From: Streptomyces sp. I6
GTDB taxonomy: Bacteria > Actinomycetota > Actinomycetes > Streptomycetales > Streptomycetaceae
Reading direction: 5' to 3'
Assembly: GCA_003725745.1 (NCBI GenBank)
Contig: RHDP01000001.1
Location: 186,001-250,000, forward strand
Length of the DNA: 64,000 nt
Position 1 is the stretch's first letter. The number at the start of each line of letters is the position of its first letter. Under the pieces are notes generated by a model, which did no database searches, was not told the origin of the DNA, and saw only the letters and a list, made by a program, of their open reading frames with translations. The position numbers were made by a program, and so were the translations under genes. Positions 38,658 to 47,574 of this stretch are shown piece by piece.

Positions 38658-40049
38658 TCAGGCGGCGGTCCAGACGGTCGTGATGTTGCAGAACTCCCTG
38701 ATCCCGTGGCCGGACAGCTCACGCCCGTAGCCGGACCGCTTCACCCCGCCGAAGGGCATGGCCGGATGGGAGGCGGTCATCCCGTTGAAGAAGATCCCGC
38801 CCGCCTCCATGTCCCGGACGAAGCGCTCCATGTCGCCCGCCTCCCTGGTCCAGACGTTCGAACTCAACCCGAAGGGCGAGTCGTTGGCGACCGCCACGGC
38901 CTCGTCGAGATCGGAGACGCGGTAGACGGTCGCGACGGGGCCGAAGGCCTCCTCGTGGTGGATCCGCATCTTCGGGGTGACTCCCGTGAGGACCGTCGGG
39001 AGGTAGTACCACCCGGCCGGCCGGCCTTCGGGGCGGCCCGCGCCGCACAGCACCCGCGCTCCGCGCCGTACGGCGTCGTCGACCAGCTCCTCCACGTCGG
39101 CGCGGCCCTGCTCGGTGGCCAGCGGTCCGACGTCGGTGGACTCGTCCATCGGATCGCCGACGGCGAGCGCCTCCATCCGTGCGGTGAAGCGCTCGGTGAA
39201 GGCGTCGTGGACGTCCTCGTGGACGATGAAGCGCTTGGCCGCGATGCACGACTGCCCGTTGTTCTGGACCCGGGCGGTGACCGCGACCCGCGCGGCCCGG
39301 TCCACGTCGGCGGACGGCATGACCACGTACGGGTCGCTGCCGCCGAGTTCCAGAACGGTCTTCTTGACCTCGTCGCCGGCGATCGAGGCGACGGAGCGCC
39401 CCGCCGGCTCGCTGCCGGTGAGCGTCGCCGCGGCCACCCGCGGATCGCGCAGCACGCCCTCGATCGCCCCCGCACCGACCAGCAGGGTCTGGAAGCAGCC
39501 GTCGGGGAAGCCGGCCCGGTGGAAGAGGTCCCCCAGGTAGAGAGCGGTCTGCGGGACGTTCGAGGCGTGCTTGAGCAGTCCGGTGTTGCCCGCCATCAGC
39601 GCGGGTGCCGCGAACCGCACGACCTGCCAGAGCGGGAAGTTCCAGGGCATCACGGCGAGCACCACGCCCAGCGGGCGGTAGCGGACGGTGACGCCGGAGG
39701 CGCCCGAGTCCTTCACGTCGTCGTCCGACGGGTGCTCGTCGGCGAGCAGCTCCTCGGCGTGGTCGGCGTACCAGCGCATCGCCTTCACGCACTTGGCCGC
39801 CTCGGCCCTGGCCGCCACCAGCGGCTTGCCCATCTCGCTCGTCATGGTGCGGGCGATGTCCTCCCGGTCCTCCTCCAGCAGCGCCGCGGCCCGCTTCAGG
39901 AACCGGGAGCGCTCCGGGAAGGACGTCGTGCGGTACGTACGGAAGGTCGCGTGGGCGGCGGCCAGGCGGCTCTCGATCTCCTCGGGGCCGTTGGCTTCGA
40001 AGGTCTTGAGCGTTTCGCCGGTCGCGGGATTCACACTGGCGATGGCCAT
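38658..40049 (-). CDS. gabD: NAD(P)-dependent succinate-semialdehyde dehydrogenase
   Basis: 463 residues, uninterrupted. Aldehyde dehydrogenase fold with MPWNFPLWQ and ALMAGNTGLLKHASNVPQ (cofactor-binding lysine), catalytic Glu234 in VLELGGSDPYVV, and nucleophile Cys268 in NNGQSCIAAKRFIV. MRIHHEEAFGPVA and PFGGVKRSGYGRELSGHGIR follow at the end. The overall sequence resembles the short GabD-type enzymes that oxidise succinate semialdehyde to succinate (GABA catabolism). No GABA aminotransferase neighbour is present, so another aldehyde substrate is possible. ATG 40049 follows gaaggaggacac. Confidence 0.93.
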   Translation of the reverse strand: MAIASVNPATGETLKTFEANGPEEIESRLAAAHATFRTYRTTSFPERSRFLKRAAALLEEDREDIARTMTSEMGKPLVAARAEAAKCVKAMRWYADHAEELLADEHPSDDDVKDSGASGVTVRYRPLGVVLAVMPWNFPLWQVVRFAAPALMAGNTGLLKHASNVPQTALYLGDLFHRAGFPDGCFQTLLVGAGAIEGVLRDPRVAAATLTGSEPAGRSVASIAGDEVKKTVLELGGSDPYVVMPSADVDRAARVAVTARVQNNGQSCIAAKRFIVHEDVHDAFTERFTARMEALAVGDPMDESTDVGPLATEQGRADVEELVDDAVRRGARVLCGAGRPEGRPAGWYYLPTVLTGVTPKMRIHHEEAFGPVATVYRVSDLDEAVAVANDSPFGLSSNVWTREAGDMERFVRDMEAGGIFFNGMTASHPAMPFGGVKRSGYGRELSGHGIREFCNITTVWTAA

Positions 40050-40281
40050 GGCGGTGTCCTCCTTCGGCCTTCGGCCGCACCTACGACCCTGCCGCGCCCG
40101 GGGCGGCGGCGCAACGCGACGGTCCCGGGCGTCGGCGCTCCACCGCCGGCCGTGTCACGGGCCCGCGCCCGCGGCCACCTCAGCCCTTCCGGCGCCTCAC
40201 CCGAACGGGCGACGGGAGCCCCCTCGGCGTAGGCTCGGGAACGGCGGACCACCCACCGGGCGCGCTTCCCGGGAGGCGATC

Positions 40282-41022
40282 GTGAACACACACCACCGGA
40301 CCTGGACGCTGGCGCCGTCCGCGGCTCTCCTCGCGGTCGCCCTCGCGGCCGGCGGCACCGCGTACGCGGGCGACGACATCGAGACGCTCACGGCCCGGCA
40401 GATCGCCGAGAAGGCCCGCGAGGCCCTGCTCGACGCGGACTCGGTGCGCGTCACCACCAAGGGCGACCTGCGGGAGCCCGGCTCTCCGAACGAGCTGGAC
40501 CTCGCCCTCGACCGCTCGGGCAACTGCGCCGGGACGGTGGGCTTGGGCGGCGAAGGCTCCGTGGAGATCATCAAACGCGGTGAGACGGTGTGGATGAAGC
40601 CGGACGCGGCGTTCTGGAAGAACCAGGTGCCCGGCGGCGGCGAAGCGATCAGGGAACTCGTCGGGGACCGCTATCTGCGCGGCACCACCGACATCGGCCT
40701 GCTCAGGGGCATGGCCTGGGTCTGCGACCTGGACACGTTCGTCGACCGGCTCACCGGCGTCCCCACCGGCGCCATCCCTCTCACCAAGGGCGAGAAGACG
40801 GAGGTCGACGGCGTCGGCGCCATCCCGGTGACGGGCAGTCTGGCAGGCCGGACGATCACTCTGTACGTCGCCACCGAGGGCGAACCCCATCCGGTGCGCC
40901 TGGTGGTGGCGGGTACCGGCGCGGCGAAGGCGACCGTGGACTTCTCGGACTACGACAAGCCGGTCCCGACGGCGACTCCCCCGGCCGGCGACAGCGTCGA
41001 CCTGAACACTCTCCTGGGCTAG
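40282..41022 (+). CDS. secreted protein, LppX/LprG- or LolA-like fold suspected
   Basis: 246 residues. The N-terminal signal peptide is TWTLAPSAALLAVALAAGGTAYAGD, with cleavage after AYA. The mature part starts LTARQIAEKAREALLDADSV, then VEIIKRGETVWMKPDAAFWK and LYVATEGEPHPVRLVVAG. This is the pattern of actinobacterial lipoprotein-carrier-like proteins that form a half-barrel binding lipids. No lipobox Cys, so it is released rather than anchored. Two cysteines (GNCAGT and VCDLDTF) could form a disulfide. GTG 40282 has GGGAGG seven bases upstream. Function not known. Confidence 0.75.
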   Translation: MNTHHRTWTLAPSAALLAVALAAGGTAYAGDDIETLTARQIAEKAREALLDADSVRVTTKGDLREPGSPNELDLALDRSGNCAGTVGLGGEGSVEIIKRGETVWMKPDAAFWKNQVPGGGEAIRELVGDRYLRGTTDIGLLRGMAWVCDLDTFVDRLTGVPTGAIPLTKGEKTEVDGVGAIPVTGSLAGRTITLYVATEGEPHPVRLVVAGTGAAKATVDFSDYDKPVPTATPPAGDSVDLNTLLG

Positions 41023-41178
41023 ACGCCTCCGCTCTCCTGGGCGGGGCACCTGTGCGCCGTCCGGCCCGCCCCTCCCGGGAGTGAACCGGCGGTGCGCCCG
41101 GCCGGGGCCGTTCAACCCGCTGCCGGCACCCCTTCGGTCCGATGGCGACGGCCGTGGGCCCCCCGCAGACTCGGCAGC

Positions 41179-41652
41179 ATGTCGGGCAAGCGAAGCGCCG
41201 GGCTCCTGCTGTTCCGGGGCACCGCGGCGGATCTCGAGGTGCTGATCGGGCACATGGGAGGCCCCTATTGGGCCGCCAGGGACGAGGGCGCGTGGTCGAT
41301 TCCCAAGGGCGAGTACGGCCCGGAGGAGCGGCCGGAGGCGGCGGCGCGGCGGGAGTTCGAGGAGGAGCTCGGGCTGCCCGCCCCGGACGGCGAGCGCATC
41401 GCGCTCGGTGAGAGCCGCCAGGGAGGCGGCAAGTCCGTCACCGTCTGGGCGGTCGAGGGCGACCTCGACCCCCGTGCGGTGGTGCCCGGCACGTTCACGA
41501 TGCAGTGGCCGCCGCGGTCCGGCGTACCGACGGAGTTCCCCGAGGTCGACCGGGTCGGCTGGTTCCCCCTGGAGCGCGCGGCGGAGCTGCTCGTCCCGGG
41601 CCAGCGAATCTTCCTGGAGCGGCTCGCCCATCACATACGCGGCGGCCGCTGA
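41179..41652 (+). CDS. NUDIX hydrolase
   Basis: 157 residues. A complete Nudix box GEYGPEERPEAAARREFEEE followed by LGL matches GX5EX7REUXEEXGU. The N-terminus SAGLLLFRGTAADLEVLIGH and IPKGEY preceding the box are typical of the predicted NTP-pyrophosphohydrolases related to diadenosine tetraphosphatases. Cytoplasmic. The start ATG 41179 has weak upstream purines. Its substrate cannot be inferred from the neighbours. Confidence 0.9.
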   Translation: MSGKRSAGLLLFRGTAADLEVLIGHMGGPYWAARDEGAWSIPKGEYGPEERPEAAARREFEEELGLPAPDGERIALGESRQGGGKSVTVWAVEGDLDPRAVVPGTFTMQWPPRSGVPTEFPEVDRVGWFPLERAAELLVPGQRIFLERLAHHIRGGR

Positions 41653-41686
41653 AGGCGGCCGCGCCCCGAACCGGAGGAAACAGCCC

Positions 41687-42367
41687 GTGTCCCGTTGCTC
41701 CAAGGCCGTCGCCCTGTCCGGCGCGGCACTCCTCGTCGCGGCCGCTCTGCCGGCCACCGCCACCGCCCGTCCCTCCTACGAGGGCTCCGTGACCGCGCGC
41801 GAACTCCTCGCCAAGGTCAGGAGCTGCACACGGATATCCGACGGACTGTTCCGCTCCGACGCGGACCAGGAGGAGTCCATACCGGTGTGCGGCACCAGCT
41901 CGGTGGTCTTCTGGAAGGCGGACCTCGACATCGACTGCGACGGCCTGGGCAGCCCGGAGTGCAACCCGGACACCGACGAGTACTGGCAGCCCGAGACCGC
42001 GTACTGGGACTCCGAGGGATACCCGCTGGACTCCGCCGACCTGCCGTTCATCGTCGTACCGGCGATCAGCCGGGTCTGGGACTACAACTACTCGCGCATC
42101 CGCGGCGGCACCGTCGCCGCCGTGATCTACCGCGACCGGGTCGTCTACGCGGTGGTCGGCGACGTCGGCCCGACCGACCTCATCGGCGAGGCGTCGCACG
42201 CCACCGCCCGGGCGCTGGGCATAGACCCCGATCCGACGACCGGCGGCGTCAACTCCGGGGTGACGTACATCCTGTTCCGGGACTCCAAGGTCACCCCCAT
42301 CGAGTCGCACCGGGCCGCGGTGAGGCTGGGCGACAGACTCGCGCGGAAGTTCGTCGGTCGCTCCTGA
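41687..42367 (+). CDS. secreted chitosanase, glycoside hydrolase family 75
   Basis: 226 residues. The signal peptide is SRCSKAVALSGAALLVAAAL followed by PATATA. The mature enzyme carries GH75 landmarks: SIPVCG and VVFWKADLDIDCDGLGSPEC with the catalytic Asp region, then YWQPETAYWDSEGYPLDSAD. VVYAVVGDVGPTDLIGEASH contains the second acidic residue, and GGVNSGVTYILFRDSKV closes the fold. It cleaves chitosan outside the cell. Four cysteines suggest disulfides. GTG 41687 has ggaggaaa seven bases upstream, which fixes the start. Confidence 0.9.
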   Translation: MSRCSKAVALSGAALLVAAALPATATARPSYEGSVTARELLAKVRSCTRISDGLFRSDADQEESIPVCGTSSVVFWKADLDIDCDGLGSPECNPDTDEYWQPETAYWDSEGYPLDSADLPFIVVPAISRVWDYNYSRIRGGTVAAVIYRDRVVYAVVGDVGPTDLIGEASHATARALGIDPDPTTGGVNSGVTYILFRDSKVTPIESHRAAVRLGDRLARKFVGRS

Positions 42368-42420
42368 CGTACGGCGGGAGCACCATGGGAGGGACGGGAC
42401 CGGCGAGGAAGGGCGGTGCG

Positions 42421-43560
42421 ATGACGGCCGACGACAGGCCGCCGGGCGCCCGCCCGGCCCCGGGGGCGGCGCCCGGGTCCCGCTCCTCCGGCGCGGGCTG
42501 GGGGCACCCGGCCGTGGATCCGCTGGAGGCCTTGGACCGGATCGCCTTCCTGCTCGAGCGGTCCGCGGCCCCGGCGTACCGGGTACGTGCCTTCCGCACG
42601 GCGTCGGCGGCGATCGCGGCCCTGGGCGAGCGCGAGGTGGGCGAGCGGGCCGCGGCAGGCTCACTGGAGTCGGTGCGGGGTCTCGGACCCAAGACCGCTC
42701 AGGTCGTCAGGGAGGCCCTGGCCGGTCAGGTACCGGCGTATCTGCGGCGGCTGGAGGAGGAAGCGGGCGCGCGGACCGGAGGGAACGCTCCCGGGGCCCG
42801 GCTGCGCGCGGCGCTCCGCGGGGACTGCCATCTGCACTCGGACTGGTCCGACGGCGGCAGCCCGATCGAGGCGATGGGGCGCGCGGCGGCCGCTCTCGGG
42901 CACGAGTGGGCCGTGCTCACCGACCACTCCCCCAGGCTCACGGTGGCACGCGGGCTCAGCCCGGAGCGGCTGCGTGAGCAGTTGGACGCGGTCGCCGAAC
43001 TCAACCGGACCTGGAGGCCGTTCCGGCTGCTCACCGGCATCGAGTGCGACATCCTGCCGGACGGCTCGCTCGACCAGGAGCCGGAACTGCTCGACCGGCT
43101 GGACGTGGTGGTGGCGTCCGTGCACTCCCGGCTCCGGATGGAGGCACGGCCGATGACCCGGCGGATGGTCGCCGCGGTGACCGATCCGCTCGTCGACGTC
43201 CTCGGGCACTGCACAGGGCGGCTGCTGCAGGGACGTGACGGAGGCCGCGGGCGGCCGGAGTCGGAGTTCGACGCGGACGAGGTGTTCGCCGCCTGCGCCG
43301 ATTCCGGCACGGCGGTGGAGATCAACTGCCGCCCGGACCGGCTCGATCCGCCGCGCCCGCTGCTGCGGCGCGCCGTGGAGGCGGGCGTGCTCTTCGCGAT
43401 CGACAGCGACGCCCACGCTCCGGGCCAGCTGGACTGGCAGCTCAACGGCTGCGCCCGCGCCGAGGAGTGCGGGGTGCCCGAGTCTCGTGTGGTCAACACC
43501 CGCGGTGCGCAGGACGTGCTGCACTGGGCGCGGACGGGGGACTTGCCGGGCTCGGGCTGA
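42421..43560 (+). CDS. PHP domain protein with helix-hairpin-helix N-terminus (PolX-like)
   Basis: 379 residues. The N-terminal ~110 residues (LEALDRIAFLLERSAAPAYR, VRGLGPKTAQVVREALAG) resemble the HhH region of PolX-type DNA polymerases, but the polymerase palm is absent. The rest is a PHP metallo-phosphoesterase domain: GDCHLHSDWSDGGSPIEAM, VLTDHSPRLTVARGLS, LTGIECDILPDG, VVASVHSRLRM, VLGHCTGRLL and AIDSDAHAPGQLD supply the metal ligands. The domain pairing suggests DNA-repair phosphoesterase or exonuclease activity, not demonstrated. ATG 42385 with gggag is an alternative start. Confidence 0.85.
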   Translation: MTADDRPPGARPAPGAAPGSRSSGAGWGHPAVDPLEALDRIAFLLERSAAPAYRVRAFRTASAAIAALGEREVGERAAAGSLESVRGLGPKTAQVVREALAGQVPAYLRRLEEEAGARTGGNAPGARLRAALRGDCHLHSDWSDGGSPIEAMGRAAAALGHEWAVLTDHSPRLTVARGLSPERLREQLDAVAELNRTWRPFRLLTGIECDILPDGSLDQEPELLDRLDVVVASVHSRLRMEARPMTRRMVAAVTDPLVDVLGHCTGRLLQGRDGGRGRPESEFDADEVFAACADSGTAVEINCRPDRLDPPRPLLRRAVEAGVLFAIDSDAHAPGQLDWQLNGCARAEECGVPESRVVNTRGAQDVLHWARTGDLPGSG

Positions 43561-43930
43561 GCGGTGCGCGGTCGCGGAGTCGGAGGCGGCGGACCGCCTG
43601 CCCGGGTGCCCGGGTGCGCGCAGGCGTTCGGGGCGCCGGCCGCCGCCTCCGGTACGGGGCGGCACGGCCGTGGAGGTGTTCCTGCCGGGTCGCGGCGTCC
43701 GGCCAGGGCATGGCGCACCGCCCCGTAGCGGCACCCGGCGTCCGGGCGACGCGCCCCGCGTTCCGGCCGCGGCCCCGGCGCCCCTTCCGTTCCGGCGCCG
43801 CACCCTCCCGTTCCGGCCGTGCGATGCCCCGCCGAGGCCGTGCGATGCCCCACCCGGCCGCGTGCCGTCCGGGCCGGGAAGTGCGACCTTGGAGGGGGAC
43901 GTCCCTGCGCGAGAGAGGACGCGGATCACC
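43561..43930. other. gene-free spacer with short direct repeats
   Basis: 370 bp. ggccgtgcgatgcccc occurs twice (43815-43830 and 43836-43851, period 21), and variants of cgttccggc recur through 43758-43820. No coding frame is supported. Confidence 0.6.
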
Positions 43931-44317
43931 ATGGCCGTCATCGACAGGCACGAGGAAGTATCGGTACAGCTCACCGGCGCGCCCGAGGACGCCGACGCCG
44001 TCTTCGCCGCGCTGCTCGCGGCCTACCCCTGTGACCGGGACGCCGAGGAGCACCCCCACCACGAGGGCCGGGGCGAGCACCCCACCATCTGGTCGGCGAC
44101 CTACGACGTGGCATCGCCCGACACGGCCGGCCCCGTGGCGGCGACGGCCCTCCACGCGCCGGTGGGAGCGGAGCTGTCGGGCTCGTACGCGGCGGTGGAC
44201 CGGCTGGCGCGGGCCATGACCACGGGTTTCGCGGTCGAGGTTGAGCACGCGGTGTCCGGGGACGGTGAGAAGCAGTTGCGGCTGCGGCTCGACTCGCCGT
44301 CCGCCTCGGGCGGCTGA
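43931..44317 (+). CDS. hypothetical protein, conserved-looking, His/Asp/Glu-rich centre
   Basis: 128 residues; no family recognised. Good codon-position bias and a reasonable ribosome site (gagagagga) support a real gene. The N-terminus MAVIDRHEEVSVQLTGAPED followed by ADAVFAALLAAYPCD reads as a beta-alpha unit. The middle EEHPHHEGRGEHPTIWSATY is histidine-rich and could bind metal. A second half (ALHAPVGAELSGSYAAVDRL, ARAMTTGFAVEVEHAVSG) is amphipathic. No signal peptide or membrane helix. Isolated between a PHP gene and the P450 pair. Confidence 0.6.
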   Translation: MAVIDRHEEVSVQLTGAPEDADAVFAALLAAYPCDRDAEEHPHHEGRGEHPTIWSATYDVASPDTAGPVAATALHAPVGAELSGSYAAVDRLARAMTTGFAVEVEHAVSGDGEKQLRLRLDSPSASGG

Positions 44318-44530
44318 GGGGAGGGGAAGAGGCGGGGCACGGGAACCGCCGGAAGCAGGGCACGGGAGCCGTGGCCTTCGGGCTCGCCCCGGGCATGTTT
44401 CCGGCGCTCGGTCCTGCTCCAGCCTGCGGCCTGCCCCGTGACAGGGCCGGTGGGCCTGATTGGTACGGGTGACGTGCTGCCGCGGTGTGCCGCGGTCCGT
44501 ACGGGCGGTTTGCGACCCCGGTCCTCGGCC

Positions 44531-44603
44531 CCGGGCCGGGGGCCTGGCCTCGGCTCCGGGCCGGGGGCCTGGCCTCGGCCCGGGCCGGGGCCTGGCCATC
44601 GGA
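44531..44603. repeat. 24-25-bp tandem repeat, 2.7 copies
   Basis: Unit beginning ccgggccgggggcctggcct at 44531, 44556 and 44580 (the last partial), just downstream of the CYP154-like gene stop. It may contribute to its termination. Confidence 0.75.
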
Positions 44604-44609
44604 CCCGGC

Positions 44610-45845
44610 CTAGGGAACGGGGCGCACGGGCAGCTCCCGGACGCTGTTCCCCACGAAGCTGGCGTGCCGGGGCAGTTCCGGATCCGGAACAGCCAGTTCC
44701 AGTCCGGGGAAACGGGTGAACAGCCGCTCCAGGGCGATGGCCCCTTCCATCCGGGCGAGCGGCGCCCCGAGGCAGTAGTGCGCACCGTGGCCGAGGGAGA
44801 GGTGGCGGGGGCCGGACGCCCGGGTGATGTCGAAGCGGCCCGCGTCAGGTCCGTGCACGGCCGGATCCCTTCCGGCGGCGGAGTATCCGGCGAGCACCGG
44901 GGTGCCCTTCGGGATGACCGTGCCGTCCAGGGTGAGGTCCCGGGTGGCGTAGCGGAACGGGAAGTAGCTCACGGGGCTGTCCCAGCGCAGGGTCTCCTCG
45001 ACGACGTCCGCCCAGGTCGCGTCGCCCGCGCGGACCAGGTCGAGTTGATCCCGGTGCGTGCAGAGCGCACGGACCGCGTTGGTGATCAGGTTCAGCGTGG
45101 TCTCGTGGCCCGCGACGATCATCAGCAGCAGGGTGCCGATGAGTTCATGCCCGCTGAGCCGGTCGCCGTCCTCCTCGCGGGCGGCGATCAGCGCGCTGGT
45201 GAGGTCGTCGCCCGGCTGCTTCGCACGGGCCGCGGCCACGGCGGCCAGCACGTCGACCAGCTCCCGGTTGGCGGCCATCGCCTCCTCGGGGCCGATGTCC
45301 GTGGCGACGACCTCGTTCGACAGGTGGTGCAGTCGCTCGTGGTGCCGGGCGTCCACACCCAGCAGTTCGCAGATGACCCCCATGGGCAGCGGCATGGCGA
45401 CGTGCCGGCGCAGATCGGCGACGCCACCGTGCTCCGCCGCGACCCGGCCGAGTCCGTCCAGCAGCTCCTCCGTGACCGTCTCGATCCGGGGGCGCAGATC
45501 CGCGACCCGGCGTGCCGTGAACGCCCTGCTCACCAGCGACCTGAGCCGGCGGTGGTCGTCGCCGTCGGCCGTGGTCATCCCCCGTACCGTGGCGAAGGTC
45601 TTCAGCGGCCAGCCGTCGGCGATCCGTCCCTCGCGCAGCGCGGTGAAGTGCTCCGCGCCCTTGGCGACATCGGGGTGCGCCAGGAACTCCCTGAGAGCGT
45701 CGTGCCCCAGGACGGCCATGCCCGGCACCTCGCCGGGCAGGACGACGGGCGCCACCGCGCCCCGGGCCAGCAGCCTGGCGTTGTCGGCGTGCGGGCAGCC
45801 GCCGGCCGGGTCCATCCGGTGCGGGCTGCTCGGTGAGCTGGTCAA
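44610..45845 (-). CDS. cytochrome P450, CYP154-like (conservon CvnF/E type)
   Basis: 411 residues. All P450 motifs are intact: I-helix MIVAGHETTLNLI, K-helix ETLRWDSPVSYFPF, and haem loop LGHGAHYCLGAPLAR with the Cys ligand. The start is TTG 45845, overlapping the stop of the upstream P450 (TTGA) with aggagagg six bases before, a classic translationally coupled pair. CYP154s in Streptomyces usually travel with a CYP157 at the end of conservon operons; here the upstream partner has the CYP157-like anomaly. Substrate not predictable. Confidence 0.9.
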   Translation of the reverse strand: MTSSPSSPHRMDPAGGCPHADNARLLARGAVAPVVLPGEVPGMAVLGHDALREFLAHPDVAKGAEHFTALREGRIADGWPLKTFATVRGMTTADGDDHRRLRSLVSRAFTARRVADLRPRIETVTEELLDGLGRVAAEHGGVADLRRHVAMPLPMGVICELLGVDARHHERLHHLSNEVVATDIGPEEAMAANRELVDVLAAVAAARAKQPGDDLTSALIAAREEDGDRLSGHELIGTLLLMIVAGHETTLNLITNAVRALCTHRDQLDLVRAGDATWADVVEETLRWDSPVSYFPFRYATRDLTLDGTVIPKGTPVLAGYSAAGRDPAVHGPDAGRFDITRASGPRHLSLGHGAHYCLGAPLARMEGAIALERLFTRFPGLELAVPDPELPRHASFVGNSVRELPVRPVP

Positions 45846-47176
45846 CGGTCCTCTCCTGTCTGTGCGGCGGCCGGGTGGCCGGGGCGGTCGGTGCCGGTGC
45901 CGGCCCGGTCCGTCCGCGGGGTGCGGGACGTCCGCGGTCCGGTGAACCGGACGGGGAGGGCGGTGAGCCCCTTGCTCCACGGCGAGGGCACCCAGGCGAG
46001 TTCCGACTGCTCGACGGCCAGTTCCATGTCGGGCAGCAGGCGCCGGACGGTGTCCACCGCGGTACGGGTGATCAGCCGGGCCGGGTCCTGGGCCGGGCAG
46101 GTGTGCGGTCCCGCGCCGAACGCGAGGTGCGAGCGGTTGCCGGTGGCGGGCCCGCCCGGCGGCAGCACCGCCGGGTCGGCGTTGGCGGCGGCGAGCCCGA
46201 GGATCAGCATGTCGCCGGCCCGGATGGACTGGCCGCCGAAACGCAGGGCTCGGGTGGCGTAGCGGGCGGGGAGGTTCTGCGTCGGCGGGAAGCGCCACAG
46301 GACGAGGTCGAGTGCGTCGTCCGCGGTGAGGTGGCCGCTCGTCGGCGAGGAGCGGAACGCAGGATCGCCGAGCAGCACGCGCAGGGTCGTGGCGATCCAG
46401 TCGACGGTGCTCTGATGGCCGACGACGAACATCACCAGCAGGTTGTGCAGCACTTCCTCGTCGGTGAGGCGCGCCGGGTGGTGCAGCAGGGCGGAGGTGA
46501 TGTCGTCACCGGGGCGGGACCGCTTCTCCTCGATCAGGGCGAGGAGGATCGCGTTGATCCTCCGGCTCGCCCTGCCGGAGTCCGAGGTGGCGGCACCCAT
46601 CCGGCTGATCGCGTGGACGAGGCGCCTGCCGGGTCGTTCGTCCAGCCCGAGCAGTCCGCTGATGACCAGCAGCGGGAGCCTGCGCGCGTAGTGGGGCAGC
46701 AGGTCGGCAGTGCCGCGGCCGGCGAACGACGCGATCAGCTCCTCGGCGGCGGACCGCACCCGCCGTCGCAGTTCGTGTCCGTCGATGCGGGCGAGGGCGT
46801 CGGAGACGGCGGTCCTCATCCGGCGGTGCTGCTGGCCGTCTGCGAACAGCAGCGCGGGCCGCCAGCCGACGTACGGCAGGATCGGCGAGTCGGGCGGCAC
46901 ACGGCCGTCGCGCAACGGGCTCCAGCGGCGCGGGTCGTGGGAGAAGTCCTGTTCGTCGCGGGCGACCCGGAGCAGCTCGCGATGGCCCAGGACGAGCCAG
47001 GCGTCGATGCCCGGGGCGACGGTGACGGGTGCCACCGGGCCGTGGGCCCCGCGGAGTTCCTCGTACAGCGCGGGCATCGTGTCGCCGTCGAGGCGCGGTC
47101 CGTACAGCGCGGTTGCGGCGGGGCGCTGTCCGCCGAAGCCGGAGGGCGGCGGTGAGTAGCCGTGCGGGGTGGTCAT
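45842..47176 (-). CDS. atypical cytochrome P450 lacking the ExxR motif, CYP157-like
   Basis: 444 residues. The haem loop LAFGAGPHTCPAQDPARL keeps the Cys ligand. The K-helix reads DDALDLVLWRFPPTQNLPAR, where the nearly universal Glu of ExxR is missing, and the I-helix VMFVVGHQSTVDWIATT has Gln in place of the acidic residue. CYP157 enzymes are the known P450 family without ExxR and are encoded beside CYP154 in conservons, matching this locus. ATG 47176 with gggag seven bases upstream. The C-terminal tail is Arg/Thr-rich and disordered. First of the two coupled P450s. Confidence 0.85.
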   Translation of the reverse strand: MTTPHGYSPPPSGFGGQRPAATALYGPRLDGDTMPALYEELRGAHGPVAPVTVAPGIDAWLVLGHRELLRVARDEQDFSHDPRRWSPLRDGRVPPDSPILPYVGWRPALLFADGQQHRRMRTAVSDALARIDGHELRRRVRSAAEELIASFAGRGTADLLPHYARRLPLLVISGLLGLDERPGRRLVHAISRMGAATSDSGRASRRINAILLALIEEKRSRPGDDITSALLHHPARLTDEEVLHNLLVMFVVGHQSTVDWIATTLRVLLGDPAFRSSPTSGHLTADDALDLVLWRFPPTQNLPARYATRALRFGGQSIRAGDMLILGLAAANADPAVLPPGGPATGNRSHLAFGAGPHTCPAQDPARLITRTAVDTVRRLLPDMELAVEQSELAWVPSPWSKGLTALPVRFTGPRTSRTPRTDRAGTGTDRPGHPAAAQTGEDR

Positions 47177-47574
47177 GAGACTCCCTGATGGCGAGGACTC
47201 CGTGGTGACCGGCGGGTTCCGGTCACGAGGACTTCCGCGGTGGCGTGGACGGACGGGCGCGGACGGACGGGCGCGGACGGGACGGGCTGGACAGGACGGC
47301 GTGCGGGCGCGATCGGAGCCGCTACCGGCCGGGATCGGTACCGGGGAGCTGCTCACCGGTACCGCGGCCGACCGGCGGTGCGGCGGACGGGAGGCCCGAC
47401 GCCGCCGGTCGGCCCGGAACAGGGCGGCGGGAGCCGGGGCGGCGCGGGCCGGGGTCGACGGAGGGCATCGCGGGCGGGGGGTCAAAGGCCCCGGATCGCC
47501 GGGGCGCCGCGGGCGGCGCCGGGTCGCGGGTGCCCGCCGGAACAGCCCGGTCACGGCTCCGGTCACGGCTCCGG
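47177..47574. other. gap where conservon genes B, C and D would be expected
   Basis: 398 bp with no roadblock (CvnB), DUF742 (CvnC) or GTPase (CvnD) sequence in any frame. The frames are Arg/Pro-rich. It holds short tandem repeats: cggacgggcg-type units near 47249-47300, and cggtcacggctc in 2.75 copies at 47548-47580. Confidence 0.55.
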
